Shown: positions 22,483-24,263 of the stretch, in pieces
Layout of the letters: every line of letters starts with the position of its first letter
Position numbering within the stretch: position 1 is the first letter of the stretch
IMG/VR virus record: IMGVR_UViG_3300020281_000126
Span: 1-24,263 of that record
DNA: 24,263 nt
Source: a virus
Direction: 5' to 3' (one strand)
Position numbers and translations under genes: made by a program
Notes under the pieces: model-generated
Databases searched by the model: none
The model's input: only the letters and a program-made list of their open reading frames with translations
What the model was told of the DNA's origin: nothing

Positions 22483-22862
22483 TATTTCTTTTTAAACTTA
22501 TCTAAGCCACGAATACCCAATGCTGCTGAAACAGTTAAAAATAATAAATAGGTATACCACTCAGGTAACTCATTTAGTCTTGCAAAACCATTTTTTACAA
22601 CATCTTCCATTCCCGGAATAAAAACTAACACAGTCGGTATTAGAATAACAATAGTAACCAGCTCGTCTTTCCACGAGTTCTGTGTACCCTGCGCCATAAT
22701 AATTTCCCATTTTGAATCATGGGTTGCGGCAGTTCTCATTATCTCTGCTTCTGCAGCAGCTTTTGTTTGTGCTAAAGTAGCTTTAGCTTTCTGCTTTTCT
22801 ATCTGTCCTTGCATAAATGAACCAGCGAGTTCGCTTATTGGTCCTATCAAAGCTTGAAACAT
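22482..22862 (-). CDS. Holin, 3TM gene-transfer-agent type
   Basis: This 126-residue protein matches my memory of the holin family of 3TM type (GTA_holin_3TM). An N-terminal amphipathic part (MFQALIGPISELAGSFMQGQ) is followed by a helical stalk with KAKATLAQTKAAAEAEIMRTA, then WKDELVTIVILIPTVLVFIPG (membrane helix about 68-85) and LPEWYTYLLFLTVSAALGIRGL (about 101-120), and a basic end. WKDE, IPG and LPEWY are the telling boxes. It would form membrane holes that let the lysozyme out. It is coupled to genes on both sides by TAATG. Confidence 0.8.
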   Translation of the reverse strand: MFQALIGPISELAGSFMQGQIEKQKAKATLAQTKAAAEAEIMRTAATHDSKWEIIMAQGTQNSWKDELVTIVILIPTVLVFIPGMEDVVKNGFARLNELPEWYTYLLFLTVSAALGIRGLDKFKKK

Positions 22863-23071
22863 TACGTATTCTCTCCTGTAGGGCTACCTATATATACACA
22901 AGTACTATATCCATTTAAGTATTGAGGGTCTTGCGTTATTTTATTTCTTGCATGCTCTATATAGGTGTAGCATTTCTCTGATGATGAAAAGGGAAAATTA
23001 ACCATTGGAAAATTTACCCATGTCGCACTTTCACCAAGTGCCCATAATATTGTTATAACTGGTATCCACAT
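22862..23071 (-). CDS. Small hypothetical protein with hydrophobic N-terminus
   Basis: This is a 69-residue protein, start ATG 23071 directly after the previous stop (TAA then ATG), and ending in TAATG overlap with the holin gene. It begins MWIPVITILWALGESATWVNF, a hydrophobic segment that could be a membrane anchor or signal, followed by two cysteines (about 34 and 58) in a small polar part (KCYTYIEHARNKI, STCVYIG). I do not recognise a family. Position suggests a membrane-linked accessory to lysis. Confidence 0.55.
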   Translation of the reverse strand: MWIPVITILWALGESATWVNFPMVNFPFSSSEKCYTYIEHARNKITQDPQYLNGYSTCVYIGSPTGENT

Positions 23072-23356
23072 TTAACACTTCCATCTTCTCCTAGCCTGTC
23101 TTAAACGACTGTTAGGATTTTTTGCGGCTTTTGGAAACTTTTTCATCTGTCCTGCACTTCTTGCACAAAACGATTTACGTCTCTTTGCTGCTTTGCTTCC
23201 TTTTTTAACTTTACCAGTTACTGCTGTCTTTAATTTACTACCCGGGTTCTCTCGTCTATATCTTTCTACGCCAGCTTTAGTCATGCCAGCACCAGATTTA
23301 GTAGAACGAAAGTATTTTTTTGTTTTTGGGGGCTGTTTATCTCTTTTTCGTGCCAT
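23072..23356 (-). CDS. Small basic conserved protein (TKSGAGMTKAGV...NPGSKLKTAVTGKVKKGSKAAKRRKS family)
   Basis: The 94-residue protein is strongly basic: 34 Lys/Arg and 3 Asp/Glu by my count. It has the pattern STKSGAGMTKAGVERYRREN, then NPGSKLKTAVTGKVKKGSKA and RRKSFCARSAGQMKKF, ending in SRLRQARRRWKC. I recall the same pattern as a domain of unknown function (DUF6321-like, from memory) that is found in phages, some bacteria and eukaryotic viruses. Nucleic acid binding is inferred. It starts at ATG 23356 and opens the coupled lysis operon after the structured spacer. Confidence 0.75.
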   Translation of the reverse strand: MARKRDKQPPKTKKYFRSTKSGAGMTKAGVERYRRENPGSKLKTAVTGKVKKGSKAAKRRKSFCARSAGQMKKFPKAAKNPNSRLRQARRRWKC

Positions 23357-23483
23357 ATTATCTCATTATATTAATTAAGGACGGAATCCATTGGTATAAC
23401 TCCGTCCTTTGTACGTTAGATTGGCTGTAGCGAACCCCTCAAGTATAAGTACAGCTTCTTTACGCTTGTGGTAGGGCAGGTTT
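23357..23483 (-). promoter_or_regulatory. Structured intergenic spacer with inverted repeats
   Basis: Three inverted repeats can be read here: a five-pair stem with a GAAA tetraloop over the stop codon of the 67-residue gene (23477-23490), GCTGTA with TACAGC (23424-23455), and a perfect nine-pair stem AAGGACGGA / TCCGTCCTT with a 15-base loop (23377-23409). None has a T run on the leftward strand, so it does not look like a standard terminator; attenuation, RNA processing or a structured leader are alternatives. No ORF is seen in it. Confidence 0.5.
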
Positions 23484-23687
23484 TCACCTGACATACTCAG
23501 ACAATCCCTCTGCTACCAATGCTTTTTCAATGTCCTCAACGCTGAAGTCCTGTCCAGTACGTTCTCTTAAAGCCGCACGTATATAATATACATGATGGCT
23601 TGGTATATGCGTTGTAAAACGTCCCTTTTCTTCGTATTCGGCACTAATTTGCTCTAATAATGAGTTAAATTGACGTTTTTTTCTCAT
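23484..23687 (-). CDS. 67-residue hypothetical protein, first gene of the leftward operon
   Basis: The chosen start is ATG 23687 (MRKKRQFNSLLEQI); longer starts would overlap the -10 element of the promoter. The protein is charged and mostly helical: FNSLLEQISAEYEEKGRF, THIPSHHVYYIRAALRERTG and FSVEDIEKALVAEGLSEYVR. The part after HIPSHH looks like a compact helical domain with a C-terminal helix. I do not recognise a family. The predicted transcript would begin only about three bases before the start codon, so translation may be leaderless. First-gene position suggests an early or regulatory protein. Confidence 0.5.
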   Translation of the reverse strand: MRKKRQFNSLLEQISAEYEEKGRFTTHIPSHHVYYIRAALRERTGQDFSVEDIEKALVAEGLSEYVR

Positions 23688-23696
23688 GGTATACAT

Positions 23697-23705
23697 ATTA
23701 TAACA
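23697..23705 (-). promoter_or_regulatory. Extended -10 promoter for the leftward operon
   Basis: The minus strand reads TGTTATAAT, a perfect extended -10 (TGnTATAAT). No good -35 is found at 17 bases; the TTGACA on this strand (23735-23740) is about 32 bases upstream, too far. The expected start is at about 23690, next to ATG 23687. Confidence 0.6.
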
Positions 23706-23765
23706 CAAAAATAGAGATTTAGGAAGGGATAAGTTGTCAAGAAAAATTTATTTTTATTTAGGGGG

Positions 23766-23794
23766 TTGACAAGAGTCAAAAAATACGGTAAAAA
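23766..23794 (+). promoter_or_regulatory. Rightward sigma70-like promoter
   Basis: TTGACA (23766-23771), a 17-base spacer and TAAAAA (23789-23794) are in order on the plus strand. The -35 is perfect and the -10 is four of six. The -35 sits in a short palindrome, TTGAC-AAGA-GTCAA (23766-23779), that could serve as an operator. The expected start is near 23801. Confidence 0.45.
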
Positions 23795-23801
23795 GTGCTT
23801 G

Positions 23802-23830
23802 TTTTTCTTTTTTCCCTTTTTTTCTTTTTC
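23802..23830 (+). repeat. 29-base homopyrimidine mirror repeat
   Basis: Only C and T for 29 bases, laid out as T5-C-T6-CCC-T7-C-T5-C, a near-perfect mirror around CCC. It would be the first part of the leader of the rightward transcript, just before the AGGA ribosome site. Confidence 0.75.
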
Positions 23831-23841
23831 AGGAACAACTA

Positions 23842-24009
23842 ATGGTAAGTAGCCGAACTCGTAAAAGAAACCCTGTTGCGGCATCCGTACGCAAATTCAG
23901 ACCTAAAATAATACCCAACAAGAAAAAAGTAGTGCCCCGAAAGGCTAAACACAAGCTGGTTTACAATGCCAGCTTTTTTTATGCCCAATATCCTAGCTAC
24001 TGTAAGTAG
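23842..24009 (+). CDS. 55-residue basic protein, the only rightward gene
   Basis: ATG 23842 lies seven bases after AGGA (23831-23834) and follows a promoter, so this short ORF looks like a gene although it is below normal length cut-offs. The first 38 residues (MVSSRTRKRNPVAASVRKF, then RPKIIPNKKKVVPRKAKHK) are very basic and resemble small phage proteins I recall with an RNPVA-x-x-VR start and a KKK-KHK end. The last 17 residues (LVYNASFFYAQYPSYCK) are hydrophobic and unlike the rest; they are encoded by the stem and T run of an intrinsic terminator. The ancestral stop may have been lost, or the tail is a chance extension. Confidence 0.55.
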   Translation: MVSSRTRKRNPVAASVRKFRPKIIPNKKKVVPRKAKHKLVYNASFFYAQYPSYCK

Positions 24010-24027
24010 CCGCACTCTGGTTTACAA
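23845..24027 (+). repeat. Paired direct repeats around the rightward gene
   Basis: GTAAGTAGCCGAACTC (23845-23860) recurs at 24002-24017 with one change, and CTGGTTTACAA (23956-23966) recurs at 24017-24027. The second copies are fused to each other, as if a duplicate of the gene had lost its middle. Confidence 0.65.
23953..23980 (+). terminator. Intrinsic terminator inside the end of the rightward ORF
   Basis: AAGCTGG (23953-23959) pairs with CCAGCTT (23969-23975), with a nine-base loop, and runs into seven T (23974-23980). It is the best intrinsic terminator of the window, and it works for rightward transcription only. Confidence 0.8.
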
Positions 24028-24263
24028 ACCCATACCCCAAAATTATGCAGGAGTCAAGCACATATAACGTGTAGGGGTGGGGTGGGTCATGCGTATGCCT
24101 ATGCTAAAATATGTAATAAAATCAATGACTTAAGTTATTCCGTCGGAGAAAACTAAGTACTTGTTTTTGTTGTGTTTTTTGGTGTCAATTTTTTGACGCA
24201 CTGGCTCTTTTTATTGTCAGTTTATTGACTATTTGAAATATAGGCAGGTAGTACAAATTTGTG
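24010..24263. other. Noncoding right-end region
   Basis: No ORF with a convincing ribosome site is seen in these 254 bases. They contain a G-rich run (24074-24086, GGGG-T-GGGG-T-GGG), an inverted repeat GTCAA-TTTT-TTGAC (24184-24197), and another weak one GTCA-n6-TGAC (24216-24229). It may be the control region for rightward genes beyond the window, or a boundary near the packaging site; the sequence alone does not decide. Confidence 0.5.

Noticed and set aside
23360-23372. A TATAAT upstream of the 23072-23356 gene as a second promoter.
   Set aside because: No -35 at proper spacing and no extended -10; the gene can be read from the upstream promoter.
23424-23455. GGTTCGC in a stem context, suggesting a tRNA arm.
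   Set aside because: No cloverleaf, anticodon arm or CCA-side acceptor stem could be built around it on either strand.
23802-23850. Eukaryote-like splice signals: a pyrimidine tract followed by CAG|G and a nearby G|GTAAGT.
   Set aside because: The order is wrong for a normal intron, the second GTAAGT is explained by the direct repeat, and everything else here is a bacterial virus with Shine-Dalgarno sites.
23684-23884. Minus-strand frame of 66 codons across the divergent control region.
   Set aside because: Its lysine-rich part is the complement of the pyrimidine tract; it would read through both promoters and has no ribosome site.

Overview
The window is a compact, AT-rich stretch of a tailed double-stranded DNA bacteriophage. 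The best reading is a short-tailed (podovirus-like) phage of a marine bacterium, probably from an environmental assembly. The reasons are: a complete head module (two packaging-associated small genes, large terminase, P22-style portal, scaffold, HK97-fold coat protein); a P22-like neck (adaptor followed by a propeller-like stabilisation protein) with no tape measure, sheath or tail tube; and a set of small basic proteins of kinds I recall mainly from marine phage contigs. Integrase, replication genes and tRNAs are not seen. All family calls are from memory of protein families, without database searches.

Layout. Almost every gene is on the minus strand, so it reads from right to left. At the right edge (about 23690-24263) is a divergent control region: an extended -10 promoter fires leftward into a 67-residue gene, and a sigma70-like promoter fires rightward through a homopyrimidine mirror tract into a 55-codon basic ORF that ends at an intrinsic terminator. 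A 127-base spacer with three inverted repeats (23357-23483) separates the first leftward gene from a tightly coupled operon. 23356-21299 holds a small basic protein, four small membrane proteins including a 3TM-type holin, and a T4-type lysozyme. 21306-18145 holds unknown small proteins, many extremely basic, and one conserved 221-residue protein. 18152-13617 is packaging and portal. 13627-8719 is a modular 714-residue virion-associated protein, scaffold, coat protein and a candidate decoration protein. 8660-1 is the neck, a 1332-residue repetitive tail fibre and several small tail-associated genes, the last cut by the left edge.

How the genes work together. TerL and its small partners fill a prohead built from portal, scaffold and coat; the adaptor and propeller proteins close the head and carry the fibre; holin and lysozyme release the progeny. 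Most junctions are overlaps of 1-4 bases (TAATG, ATGA, TAGTG), implying translational coupling in long leftward transcripts. Three breaks stand out: scaffold and coat genes each have their own promoter, an intrinsic terminator ends the scaffold gene just before the coat promoter, and another follows the candidate decoration gene. Coat plus decoration thus look like a separately transcribed high-output cassette. A further promoter precedes the tail-associated gene at 1945.

The most unusual items are the coat-gene terminator/promoter cassette, a beta-rich module shared by two adjacent neck proteins, the cluster of strongly basic small proteins between lysis and packaging, an EF-hand-like calcium loop in one of the small proteins, and the rightward mini-gene whose own terminator lies inside its reading frame.
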